Assembly (NCBI RefSeq): GCF_029211185.1
Contig: NZ_JARGDO010000003.1
Span: forward strand, 208,523-272,522
Length of the DNA: 64,000 bases
DNA from: Tessaracoccus caeni
GTDB taxonomy: Bacteria > Actinomycetota > Actinomycetes > Propionibacteriales > Propionibacteriaceae
Direction: 5' to 3'
The notes under the pieces were generated by a model that worked only from the letters and a program-made list of their open reading frames with translations, was not told where the DNA came from and made no database searches. This document shows positions 1 to 11,567 of this stretch, piece by piece (the first letter of the stretch is position 1; every line of letters starts with the position of its first letter). A program made the position numbers and the translations under genes.

Positions 1-1
1 C

Positions 2-1015
2 AGCGGCAAGACGGTGACCCACGACTACGGCGCGGTCAATACCTTCCAGGTCACCTTGACCGTCACGGACGATCGGGGTGCGACGCACTCCGTGACCAAG
101 ACCGTTGAGACCGTGGATATCCCCAACCAGGCGCCCACCGCTGATTTCGGGGTGACCGTCAACGAGTTCGCGGCAGCGTTCGACGCCTCCGCGTCCGGTG
201 ATCCGGACGGCGAGATCGTCAGCTACGCCTGGGACTTCGGCAATGGTGCGACCGGAACGGGCAAGACCCCGTCGTACACCTACGCGTCGAATGGCTCCTA
301 CACGGTGACCCTGACGGTGACCGACGATCGCGGTGCGACTGCCACCACGAGCAAGACCGTGGTCATCAACGTCGCTCCCGGGCCGGTTGTGGCTGACTCG
401 TTCGAGCGGATGCTGAACGGCACCTGGGGTGTGGCCGACCGCGGCGGAGCTTGGACCATCGTCAACGGGGCACCTCGTTTCTCCACCGCTGGTGGTAAGG
501 GCAAGATAACCCTGGTCAACCCGGGCAGTGGTGTCACGGCGCGACTGGACAGCGTCAGCCTTGCAGAGTCCGACATGACCTTCGATGTGAGCATGGACAA
601 GTCGGCAACAGGTGGCGGCATCTATGTGGAGGCGCTTGGACGCACTGTCCCGGGCGTGGGATCTTACAGTGCGAACATCCACGTCTTGAGCACGGGGGTC
701 ATGCAGGCCGTTGTGATGAAGACCGTAGGTACGACCGAGACGAACTTGGCTAACGGGCTCCTGACTGGTCTCACCTACACGGGTGGCGAGACGCTCCACG
801 TGAGGCTGCAGGTTACGGGCTCCGGCTCCACTCAGCTGAAGCTCAAGGTGTGGAAGGGAGACACTGAGCCCACGAACTGGCAGCTTTCCGCCACCGACTC
901 CACCAGTGCGCTCCAAGCCCCTGGCGGCATCGGACTGAGCACCTACGTGTCGGGATCGAGCACCAGCCTTCCGCTGGCGTACTCGTTCGACAACCTTCAG
1001 GTCCGACAGCCCTAG
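2..1015 (+). CDS. PKD-domain secreted protein, 5' end outside window
   Basis: The frame is open from the first bases, so this is the C-terminal part of a larger surface protein. It shows the end of one PKD repeat and one complete PKD repeat (about residues 40-120; YAWDFG core and a VTLTVTDDRGAT strand). A C-terminal domain of about 200 residues follows, beginning near SFERMLNGTWG and rich in beta strands. That last domain is clearly homologous to the C-terminal domain of the next gene, so the two are tandem paralogues. PKD repeats are stalk modules of extracellular proteins. No sortase or anchor motif is visible at the C terminus, so the protein is probably released or bound non-covalently. 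The next gene starts about 20 bases downstream and is probably cotranscribed. Exact function is unknown. Confidence 0.85.
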   Translation, partial: SGKTVTHDYGAVNTFQVTLTVTDDRGATHSVTKTVETVDIPNQAPTADFGVTVNEFAAAFDASASGDPDGEIVSYAWDFGNGATGTGKTPSYTYASNGSYTVTLTVTDDRGATATTSKTVVINVAPGPVVADSFERMLNGTWGVADRGGAWTIVNGAPRFSTAGGKGKITLVNPGSGVTARLDSVSLAESDMTFDVSMDKSATGGGIYVEALGRTVPGVGSYSANIHVLSTGVMQAVVMKTVGTTETNLANGLLTGLTYTGGETLHVRLQVTGSGSTQLKLKVWKGDTEPTNWQLSATDSTSALQAPGGIGLSTYVSGSSTSLPLAYSFDNLQVRQP

Positions 1016-1035
1016 CAAGCAGAGGAATGGGAACC

Positions 1036-4000
1036 ATGCCAACTGGAAAGCGCCTCCGGCGCGTCATCTCGCTCATCTCCGTCCTCGCCCTGACCTGGAC
1101 GGGGGTGAGCGCCCCGACAGCGGAGGCTGCGCCGGCGCCGATCCAGCCGCGGCCGGCAAGTGAGTTCACTGCCGACAGATTGCCGACGGTCCAGATCAAC
1201 GGCGTGGTCTGGTCCACCGACATCGCCGGCAACAAGGTGTACGCGGGTGGTTCCTTCACCCGCGCGCGCCCTGCCGGTGCCGCGGCGGGAACGAACGAGA
1301 CGGTGCGCAACAACCTGTTGGCCTTCGATGTCACCACGGGAAACCTCGACACCGGCTTCGCTCCGGACCTCAACGGACAGGTGCTGGATGTCGCGGTCTC
1401 CCCGGACAAGTCTCGTGTCTATGTCGTCGGTGACTTCACCACGGCGAACGGTCAGGCCCGTCGTCGGGTCGCGGCGTACAGCACGACGACCGGCCAACTG
1501 ATCACCGCGTTCAACCCGGTGGGCGTCAACTCCCGTGCACGCGCGGTGGTCGCCACGAACGACACGGTCTACGTGGGCGGCAGTTTCGGCAGCGCAGGAT
1601 CCAATCAGCGAGGCAACTTCGCCGCGTTCCGTGCTTCGGATGGCGCGATTCTTCCCTGGGCCCCGCGGGCTGAGCGGATCGTCTGGGCTATGGCCTTGAG
1701 CCCCGACGGGCAGCAGGTGTTCGCCGGAGGACAGTTCACCACCGTCAACGGGCAGGAAGCCTACGGCCTGGCGAAGATGGATGCGACCACGGGCGCGCTC
1801 GACACCAGTTGGCGGCCTGAGGTGCGCAACGCCGGCGACGACGCGGCCATCGGCAGCCTCACCGCGCACGGCAACGATCTCTATGGCACCTCGTGGCACT
1901 TCGGTCCGGGCGGAAATCTCGAGGGAACCTTCAAGGTTCCCATGTCCACCGGCGAGGTCGACTGGGTCACCGACTGCCATGGCGACATGTACGACGCCTT
2001 CAAGATCAATGGCATCGTCTATGCCGCGGGCCACGCGCACTACTGCGGCAACATGGGAGGCGGCTTCCCCCAGTACCCCACCTGGAAGTTCCAGCATTCG
2101 CAGGCCTGGAGTGATACCGAGGTCGGCGACATCCTCCACGAGGTGCACGGTTACTACAACTGGGGCGGCAAGAAGCAAGGCCCCGCCATGGTGAACTGGC
2201 TCCCCACCATGAGCATCGGAAGCTACACCGGGCAGTACCAGGCGGGCTGGACGGTCACGGGCAACGACAACTACCTCGTCTTCGGCGGCGAGTTCCCGCG
2301 TGTGAACGGCACGGCTCAGCAAGGCCTCGTCAGGTTCGGCAAGCGGCCGACGGCGCCGGGAACCCAAGGGCCGATGTTCGACAGTGGTGTGTTCCGACCC
2401 GAGATCACCCCGTACGGGGCGAACTCCGCTCGCATCGTCTGGCCTGCGGCATATGACCGGGACGACCGTGAGCTCACCTATCGTCTCTACCGCAACAACA
2501 CGTTGATCCGCACCATGACGGCGGAGTCCAACTGGTGGACCCTTCCGGCGCTCGGCCATGTGGACACGGGGCTGACCAACGGAGCCACGTATTCGTACCG
2601 GCTCACCGTCGCCGACGCGACGAACACGGTGAACTCCACCACCGTCAGCTACACCCATTCGTCGAACGCCCCCGTGCCGCACGCCTACGGCCAGACGGTG
2701 CTCGACGCCGGTGCCTCTCTGTATTGGCCCTTGAACGACACTCGCACCGGCAATCCGATGACGGTCCGCGATCGCAAGGGGTTCAATGACGCCGTCGCCG
2801 ACAACGACGTGACCGCCGGCCAGCCCGGCGCGATCACCGGGGATACGGCGATGACCTTCGGCACCGCTCAGCCGAACCAGCCGTGGGGTCGCGTCTATGC
2901 GAAGGGCATCGAGTACGCCCCCGACACCTTCACGGTGCAAGCCTGGATCAAGACCAACACCACCCGGGGCGGACGGATCGTCGGTTTCGGCGACCTCCAG
3001 CAGGGCGAGTCCGGGCATCGCGACCGGCATGTCTACATGACCAATGACGGCAGGCTCGTCTTCGGCGTGCGTGCCACCGACGGATCGAACCGGACGGTGA
3101 CCAGCGGCTCGTCGTTCAATGACAACGAGTGGCACATGGTGACCGCGAGCATGGGATCGCGTGGCATGGAGCTCTACGTCGACGGCGTCCGCGTCGCACG
3201 ACGCGCAGACACCACCGTCGGTGAGACCTACCTCGGCCACTGGCGCCTCCAGGGCGACAACCTGGGTGGATGGGCATCTCGCCCGTCGACGGACAACTAC
3301 GTCGGCTCGATCGATGAGGTTGCCGTGTACCCGACCGCGCTGACCCAGGACACCATCCTTGATCAGTACCGGGCGAGCGGGCGCACGGCCAGCGTGCCGG
3401 AGGCCCCCGCCGACGCCTATGGCGCGGCTGTCTACCAGGATGATCCGGACCTGTTCTGGCGGTTCGAGGAGACGACAGGTACGACTGCTGCCGACTCCGG
3501 CCGGTCTCAGAACGCCGGCACCTACCGCAGCGGCGTCACGTTGGGCGGTGCGGGTGCCGTGGCGGGTGGCAAGGCCGCCGGCTTCGATGGCTCCGACGAC
3601 GTGGTGTTCTCCAATACCCAGTTCTCCAACCCGACGGTGTTCTCCACCGAGGCGTGGTTCAAGACGACCACCACCTCCGGCGGCAAGATCATCGGCTTCG
3701 GCAATGCGCAGCAGGGCGAGTCGGGCAGCTATGACCGGCATGTCTACATGCTGGACAACGGGCGCCTCGTCTTCGGCGTCTGGACCGGGCAGCAGAACAA
3801 CATCGAGACTGCGGCCTCGTTCAATGACGGTGATTGGCACCACGTGGTGGCGACGCAGTCAGGCGACGGCATGCGGTTGTACGTCGACGGCGAACTCCAG
3901 GGCACGAACCCGCAAACGCAGGCGCAGCCCTACGACGGCTACTGGCGGGTCGGCGGCGACAGTCGTTGGGCCGGCTCCAGCAACTACTTCCGAGGCACGA

Positions 4001-6402
4001 TCGACGAGGTCGCCGTGTACGGATACGAGTTGTCGGCCTCGCGTGTCACGGCTCACTATCAGGCCGGCGGCGGAGTGCCGAACCAGACGCCTACCGCGCA
4101 GTTCACCTCTTCGGTCGATGGGCGGCGAGCGACCTTCACGGGGTCCGGCACCGATCCGGACGGCACCGTCGTGGCGTACGCGTGGGACTTCGGGGATGGT
4201 CAGACGTCCTCGCAGCAGAGCCCGACGCACGTGTACACGTCGAACGGCTCCTACGACGTCACCCTCACGGTGACCGACAACAAGGGCGCGACCGGAAGCG
4301 TGACCCATCCCGTCACGGTCAACGCGACCGGCCTCCCGACCGATACCTATGGTGCGGCGGTGATCGCGGACAGCCCCAGGCTCTACTGGCGTCTCGGTGA
4401 GACCAGCGGGACCGTCGCCCAGGACTCGAGCGGCGGCGGTAGCACCGGGTCGATCGTAGGAGGCCCCGTGCTCGGTCGTCCGGGCGCGATCGCCAACCCG
4501 AACACGGCGATTCTGTTCGACGGCGGTGGCAAGTACATCACCTCGAACGACTCGTTCGAGAACCCGACGGTGTACACGGAGGAGGCGTGGTTCAAGACCA
4601 CCTCCGCCTCCGGCGGCAAGGTGATGGGCTTCGGCTGCACCTTCCTCAGCCCCTCGAACTGCTACGACCGGCACATCTACCTGCAGGGCGACGGCAAGGT
4701 GGTGTTCGGCACCTACACCGGTACCACGAACACCATCACGTCGGACGAGTCCTACAACGACGGTGCGTGGCACCACGTCGCGGCGACGCAGTCCTCCGCG
4801 GGCCTGCGGCTGTACCTCGACGGCGAGCTGGTGGGCACCCACGCGGCGACCGGCGCCGAGGCTTACACCGGCTACCTGCACGTGGGCGGCGACAACACCT
4901 GGGGTTCGGATCCGTGGTTCGACGGCGAGATCGACGAAGTGGCGTTCTACCTCCACGCCCTCTCTGAGACGCGCATCGCCGCGCACTACGCGGCGGGCCA
5001 GCCGGCCCCGAACCAGCCCCCGGTGGCGTCCTTCACCGCAACGCCGGACGGCCTCAAGGTCGACTTCGACGCCAGCGGCTCCTCCGATCCGGATGGGTCC
5101 ATCGTCAGCTACGCGTGGGAGTTCGGTGACAACCAGACCGGCACGGGCCAGACGGCTTCGCACACCTACGCGGCGGCGGGCTCGTACACGGTGAAGCTCA
5201 CGGTGACCGACGACGCCGGTGTGTCGAGCTCGAAGACCGAGACCGTCTCGGTCCTCGGGCCCAACCAGCCTCCCACCGCATCGTTCACGCTGAACGCGAC
5301 CAACCTCACGGTTTCCGTGGACGCGGGCGGGTCACAGGATCCGGACGGCATGATCACGTCCTATGCGTGGAACTTCGGTGACAACCAGACCGGTACGGGC
5401 GCAACGGCGTCTCACACCTATGCCGCGGCCGGCACCTACACGGTGACGCTCACGGTGACCGACGATCGAGGCGCTACGGCATCGACGACTAGGACCGCCA
5501 CGGTCGCCGGACCTCCGAACCAGGTTCCGGTGGCGTCGTTCACGTTCTCGGTCAACAACCTGGTGGCGGCCTTCGATGGGTCGGGCTCCTCCGATCCGGA
5601 TGGCACGATCGCGTCCTATGCGTGGAACTTCGGTGACAACACCACGGGCAGCGGGGCGACCCCCAGCCACACCTACGCGGCGGCGGGAACCTACACGGTC
5701 ACGCTCACCGTCACCGACAACGGTGGGGCGACGCATAGCACATCCCAGTCGGTGACAGTGGTTGCCGCTCCTACGATGATTGCCTTCGACGGATTCAGTC
5801 GAACCGTCGCCAACAACTGGGGAACAGCTGATCTCGGCGGTGCCTGGACACGTGCCGGAAGTGCGTCGAATTTCGCAGTGGCAGGAGGCAAGGCGACGCT
5901 TCGGATGGCCGCGGGAAGTGGGCCTGGAGCGTACTTGAACAGCGTGTCAGTGCGGGACATCGACATCCTTACGGATGTGAGCTATGACAAACCGGCAACC
6001 GGCGGTGGCATCTACACGTCGATCGTCGCACGGCGTACGGCGAACGCTGATTATCAAGCCACCATCCGGGTGACCAGCACCGGCATCACAGCTCAGATCG
6101 TGAGAACAAGCTCTGGATCTGAAGTCGTGATTGCCCAGGCCAATCTCGCTGGTGCGCCGCTGAGTGCCAATGATGTGTTGCGCATGCGATTCCAGGTCTC
6201 GGGGGCGAACGCCACGACGCTTCGCTTCAAGGTGTGGCGGGATGGCGCTACGGAGCCAACAGGTTGGACGGTGTCCGCAAACGACTCGCTCGCGGTTCTT
6301 CAGCAGCCTGGGGCCGTTGGGCTACATAGCTACCTGTCAGGATCAGCGACGAACGGGCCCATTCACGCTGCATTCGGCGAGTTCGCCGTTCGTCCGGTCT
6401 AG
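1036..6402 (+). CDS. giant secreted LamG/PKD surface protein
   Basis: A protein of about 1790 residues with a Sec signal peptide (KRLRRVISLISVLALTWTG, cleavage near AEA-AP). Approximate order: N-terminal beta-propeller-like region with KVYAGGSFT repeats (45-440), FN3-like segment (450-545), LamG/concanavalin-like domains at about 550, 795 and 1100, PKD domains at about 1017, 1327, 1411 and 1496, and a C-terminal beta domain from about 1580 shared with the gene before. LamG and PKD modules suggest carbohydrate or matrix binding, and the adjacent exopolysaccharide genes fit that. The ATG at 1036 is preferred over the one at 1027 because AGAGGA at 1021-1026 is correctly spaced only from 1036. 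Ligand unknown; an adhesin-like role is inference. Confidence 0.85.
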   Translation: MPTGKRLRRVISLISVLALTWTGVSAPTAEAAPAPIQPRPASEFTADRLPTVQINGVVWSTDIAGNKVYAGGSFTRARPAGAAAGTNETVRNNLLAFDVTTGNLDTGFAPDLNGQVLDVAVSPDKSRVYVVGDFTTANGQARRRVAAYSTTTGQLITAFNPVGVNSRARAVVATNDTVYVGGSFGSAGSNQRGNFAAFRASDGAILPWAPRAERIVWAMALSPDGQQVFAGGQFTTVNGQEAYGLAKMDATTGALDTSWRPEVRNAGDDAAIGSLTAHGNDLYGTSWHFGPGGNLEGTFKVPMSTGEVDWVTDCHGDMYDAFKINGIVYAAGHAHYCGNMGGGFPQYPTWKFQHSQAWSDTEVGDILHEVHGYYNWGGKKQGPAMVNWLPTMSIGSYTGQYQAGWTVTGNDNYLVFGGEFPRVNGTAQQGLVRFGKRPTAPGTQGPMFDSGVFRPEITPYGANSARIVWPAAYDRDDRELTYRLYRNNTLIRTMTAESNWWTLPALGHVDTGLTNGATYSYRLTVADATNTVNSTTVSYTHSSNAPVPHAYGQTVLDAGASLYWPLNDTRTGNPMTVRDRKGFNDAVADNDVTAGQPGAITGDTAMTFGTAQPNQPWGRVYAKGIEYAPDTFTVQAWIKTNTTRGGRIVGFGDLQQGESGHRDRHVYMTNDGRLVFGVRATDGSNRTVTSGSSFNDNEWHMVTASMGSRGMELYVDGVRVARRADTTVGETYLGHWRLQGDNLGGWASRPSTDNYVGSIDEVAVYPTALTQDTILDQYRASGRTASVPEAPADAYGAAVYQDDPDLFWRFEETTGTTAADSGRSQNAGTYRSGVTLGGAGAVAGGKAAGFDGSDDVVFSNTQFSNPTVFSTEAWFKTTTTSGGKIIGFGNAQQGESGSYDRHVYMLDNGRLVFGVWTGQQNNIETAASFNDGDWHHVVATQSGDGMRLYVDGELQGTNPQTQAQPYDGYWRVGGDSRWAGSSNYFRGTIDEVAVYGYELSASRVTAHYQAGGGVPNQTPTAQFTSSVDGRRATFTGSGTDPDGTVVAYAWDFGDGQTSSQQSPTHVYTSNGSYDVTLTVTDNKGATGSVTHPVTVNATGLPTDTYGAAVIADSPRLYWRLGETSGTVAQDSSGGGSTGSIVGGPVLGRPGAIANPNTAILFDGGGKYITSNDSFENPTVYTEEAWFKTTSASGGKVMGFGCTFLSPSNCYDRHIYLQGDGKVVFGTYTGTTNTITSDESYNDGAWHHVAATQSSAGLRLYLDGELVGTHAATGAEAYTGYLHVGGDNTWGSDPWFDGEIDEVAFYLHALSETRIAAHYAAGQPAPNQPPVASFTATPDGLKVDFDASGSSDPDGSIVSYAWEFGDNQTGTGQTASHTYAAAGSYTVKLTVTDDAGVSSSKTETVSVLGPNQPPTASFTLNATNLTVSVDAGGSQDPDGMITSYAWNFGDNQTGTGATASHTYAAAGTYTVTLTVTDDRGATASTTRTATVAGPPNQVPVASFTFSVNNLVAAFDGSGSSDPDGTIASYAWNFGDNTTGSGATPSHTYAAAGTYTVTLTVTDNGGATHSTSQSVTVVAAPTMIAFDGFSRTVANNWGTADLGGAWTRAGSASNFAVAGGKATLRMAAGSGPGAYLNSVSVRDIDILTDVSYDKPATGGGIYTSIVARRTANADYQATIRVTSTGITAQIVRTSSGSEVVIAQANLAGAPLSANDVLRMRFQVSGANATTLRFKVWRDGATEPTGWTVSANDSLAVLQQPGAVGLHSYLSGSATNGPIHAAFGEFAVRPV

Positions 6403-6415
6403 TCTTGGCGCCTAG

Positions 6416-6450
6416 TATTGGGCCAGCCGCCGCCGGTGGCTGGCCCAATA
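6416..6450 (+). terminator. hairpin terminator after the LamG/PKD gene
   Basis: A perfect 13-bp stem (TATTGGGCCAGCC at 6416-6428, complement at 6438-6450) with a 9-base loop, 14 bases after the stop codon. There is no clear T tract, so it may work with Rho or as a processing site. It sits immediately before the ribosome-binding site of the next gene. Confidence 0.65.
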
Positions 6451-6468
6451 CCGTGGGAGGGACTATCC

Positions 6469-8367
<1,899 letters not shown>

Positions 8368-9990
8368 GCGCTCTTCACGGAGGCGGTCAGATTCAGGTTG
8401 CTGTCGACGATGTTGGCGCCGACGTACTCCTTGCCCTTCTTCTCCTGACCGGTGGTCTTCGAGAAGTCGGAGAGCGTCGTGAAGATGTACGGGTTGGCGT
8501 TCACGTTCGCACGGGACCAGACCACGAGCCAGGTGGGCTTGGACGCGGCAGAACGTGCATAGACGTTGGAGTTCGCCGTGATCTTCATCTGCTCCGCACT
8601 GTGCTTGTTGCTGTAGTCCTCGACACACAGGAGGCAGTTCGCCGCCGTGGTCGGATGAGCCACGACGTTGTTGCGGATCGTGACGGGGCCGAGAGTCCAC
8701 GGCATCGCGGGATCCGGGAAGGACACGCGCGGATCAACGGCGGCATCGTTCTTGTTGGTGTTGCGCCTGGAGTCCTGGACGATGTTCAGCGGGCGCCCGT
8801 TGGACGCGAAGGTGTTGTTCCAGATCTTGACGTCACTGGTGTTGTTCACCTTGATGCCGAACTCCTGATTCCGGGCGAACTCGTTGTCGCCGACGATGGC
8901 CTTCGCGGAGATCTCGAGGAACAGCCCTGTGCCCACGTTGTCGTTGAACTTGGACTGGCGGAAGACCGAGTTGTACACCGACATGTCCTGCCAGAACCCG
9001 TGACCATAGTTGCCGGAAAGGCTAGATGCCGTCACGATGACTCCACGGGTCTGACCGATTTTCACGCCACCAGCGACCGGGGCGATGTTGAAGCGCTCGT
9101 CGTTGTTCTTCGTGCTGAGCACCTTCGTCAGCTTGAGGTTGTCTGCGAAGCGGCCATGAATGCCCAGCATTCCGGACCCGGTGATGGTCACCTGATTGAG
9201 GGTTGTGTTCTCGCGCAGGATGCTGATACCGGTGGTGGCGGCGTCGCTGATCACGACGTTCTCGAAGGTCACACCCGGCTGCTCGACGGTGACGGAGCCC
9301 ATATGGAACACCGAAGGGGAGAAGCGTCGGATACCGATGCCGCGCACCACGCTCTTGGCGCCGCGCACGTTCATGGCCTTGATGATGGTGCTCGCATCGA
9401 CGGTCTTGCCGCTCGGGTTGGTGCCGATGTAGAGCTTGGAGGCGCTCTGATCGAGGTAGAACGTGCCCTCCTTGACGAGGCTCTTGCTCTTCACCTGCTG
9501 GAGGGGTGAACCGTTCACGAAGACCTGATCTGGGTGTGCGGCCATCGGGTAGGTGCTGGTGTTGACGAACTGCCAGTATGGCGTCGTGCTGTCCTTCGCG
9601 CCCTGGGTATAGGTGGGGCTGCTGTCGAAACGCGTCTTCCAGCCGTCCTTGCGCCACATGCTGCCGTCGGCCACCCAACCCGTCACGGGGGTGGAACCGT
9701 CCAGCCAGACGGCCTCCTTCGGGTAGTTCTGGATGGTCACCGTCTTCGAGATCGTCACGGTCTCCCGGTAGATGCCGCTTCGGACGACAACCGTGCCGCC
9801 CGACTTGGCGAGGTCGACACCGCGCTGGATCGTCTTGACCGGAGCCGACTGCGTACCCGCGGCGCTGTCGCTGCCGCTGGCAGAGACGAAGATGGCGCCG
9901 GACGGGACGGTGTAGGAGACGGAGCCCACCGTGAGCGAGCCGGCGTCAGACTTGGTGGGGCTCGGAGCGGGGGTAGGGGTCGGCGTCGCG

Positions 9991-10095
9991 GTCGGCTTGG
10001 GAGTGGCCGCGGCCGTCGGCTTCGGGGTGGCGGTCGCGGTCGGCTTGGGGGTGGCGGTCGCGGTTGGCTTGGGAGTAGCCGTCGGCTTGGGGGCC
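9991..10095 (-). repeat. 24-bp tandem repeat encoding Pro-Lys-Thr-Ala linker
   Basis: Four 24-bp units beginning at 9991, 10015, 10039 and 10063, plus a shortened one from 10081. They encode the PKPTATAT linker of the beta-helix protein. Copy number is likely to vary between strains. Confidence 0.85.
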
Positions 10096-10686
10096 GAAGT
10101 GGTGAGGGGCACGTGGAATGCCACGCCCTCACGGGTCCACCCGGTCAGGGAGGAACCGACCGCGCTGGTGGCCAGGCGGTGCTTGCCGGACTTCTGATAG
10201 CTGTACACCGGCTCGGTACGACCGGTGATGGCTGAGGCCGACGCGTAGAAGTCGACTCCTTCGTCCACATAGCCGGCGGCGATCGCGTTCTTGAAGGTCT
10301 GCGAGCCGGCGATGGCCGCGGTGAAGTCGATCGTCTTGCTGTTCCACAGTCGATGCACGGCGGACAGGCCGCTCTTCGCCTCGAGAGATGCCTTGAAGGG
10401 CTTCCCGAGATCGGTGGTGTAGCCGTACGTCTTCTTGGCCTCGCTGACCTCGTCGGCCCAGGCCGTGACGAGGCTGACGCCTGTGCTGGGGTTGAGTATT
10501 TGGTAGATGGGAGCGGTCATGTCGTCGGCCGCGTCGGCGTGAGCCAAGGGAGTGCTTACTGCAAGTGAGATGGGGGCGAGCAGTGCAATCCCGAGAGTGG
10601 CGCGTATGAGCTTGCGCACAGTTCTAGGTCTCCTAGTTTTGGGGCCCGGGGGAGGGGCCTAGCGGGGGGAAACCGCCCAACTGGGC

Positions 10687-10714
10687 GGCTGTCGCTTGCT
10701 AGCAGGCGACAGCC
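10687..10714 (-). terminator. hairpin between the Wzz-like and beta-helix genes
   Basis: GGCTGTCGC at 10687-10695 pairs with GCGACAGCC at 10706-10714 around a short loop. A second small palindrome (CCGCCCA/TGGGCGG, 10673-10688) adjoins it. Lying downstream of the minus-strand Wzz-like gene, it is a likely terminator. The remaining bases 10620-10781 hold the ribosome-binding site of the beta-helix gene and no gene. Confidence 0.6.
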
Positions 10715-10781
10715 GTTACCTTAAAACATGAGAATAAGCTGAAGCAATTCAGATTCCATTAAGGAACTGAGCCCGTACGGC

Positions 10782-11420
10782 TCACGGTTGCTGGGCGCGC
10801 CTCGCTTGCATCTGGTTCGCGAACGCCCCCCAGGCGAGCACGACGAGCAGCCCGATGGTGAATCCGAGCGCCGCTCCCATGGCGAGGAAGAGCAGGCGGC
10901 TAGGTGAGGTGGGCTTCGTCGGGAGCTCCGCGTCCACAGCGGTCGACAGAACAACCGGCGAGGTTTTCTCGATGGTCTCGATCTTCTCGATGAACGTGGC
11001 GAGGTGCTTTGCCGCCGAGTCGGCGAGCGACTTCGCCTCCTCCGGCGACCCACCCTCAGCGGTGACATGGACGAGCGGAGTGTCGACGGGGTTGGCAGCC
11101 TTGAGCATGGATCGCAGATCGGCATCGGAGTACTGCTCGCCGAGATCCTTTCGGACGCCGTCGAGAACTTCGGAACTGTAGATGAAGACCGGGTACGACT
11201 TTGCTCGAGCCACCGCGTACTGGGCGGCGATGTAGTTGGCGCCGGTGGTGGCGCCGGGGATGCCCTTCACGAGTTGGGTTGCCGTCGCCGTGTACGTGGG
11301 GGCGACGACCTGCAGCGCCCCCCATCCCAGCCCTACGCCGAGGACCAGGCTGAGGGTCAGTACCCACCAGCGTCGGACGACCAACATGAGCAGATCCGTC
11401 ACGCGGTATTCCTCGGCCAT
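10782..11420 (-). CDS. Wzz/YveK-like polysaccharide chain-length protein
   Basis: 212 residues with the classic layout of a polysaccharide copolymerase: a membrane helix near residues 18-38 (WWVLTLSLVLGVGLGWGAL), a long extracytoplasmic segment with a conserved HVTAEGGSPEEAK stretch, a PTKPTSPSR motif just before a second helix (about 176-200), and a short basic tail. No cytoplasmic tyrosine-kinase domain is attached, as expected for the Gram-positive YveK/CapA type, and no kinase gene is seen nearby. It should control the length of the polymer made by the surrounding exopolysaccharide genes. The terminator at 10687 follows it. Confidence 0.8.
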   Translation of the reverse strand: MAEEYRVTDLLMLVVRRWWVLTLSLVLGVGLGWGALQVVAPTYTATATQLVKGIPGATTGANYIAAQYAVARAKSYPVFIYSSEVLDGVRKDLGEQYSDADLRSMLKAANPVDTPLVHVTAEGGSPEEAKSLADSAAKHLATFIEKIETIEKTSPVVLSTAVDAELPTKPTSPSRLLFLAMGAALGFTIGLLVVLAWGAFANQMQARRAQQP

Positions 11421-11508
11421 TGGCTACTCCCCCCTCCTCGGGGCACCTAGCGGGCCCCAATCAGGGACCAAGGATAGTCGAGTGTGAATGTCCGCCCATT
11501 CTGCCGAT

Positions 11509-11557
11509 CTACGCGTGGACGCTCCCGTCCATTCCGCACGGGAGCGTCCACGCGTAG
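11509..11557 (-). terminator. perfect 20-bp hairpin terminator
   Basis: Two perfectly complementary 20-base arms (11509-11528 and 11538-11557) around a 9-base loop, 10 bases beyond the stop of the minus-strand phosphoesterase gene. It is among the strongest hairpins in the window. The bases 11421-11508 beyond it must hold the promoter of the Wzz-like gene. Confidence 0.85.
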
Positions 11558-11567
11558 CTTGATGCGC

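Noticed and set aside
1012..3843. A 943-residue open frame antisense to the LamG/PKD gene
   Set aside because: It is Arg/Gly/Val/His-rich with no domain, lies fully opposite a gene with clear domains and a signal peptide, and is a product of high-GC codon bias.
9991..10095. Short tandem repeats as a CRISPR array
   Set aside because: Units are 24 bp without unique spacers and encode a Pro-Lys-Thr-Ala linker in frame.
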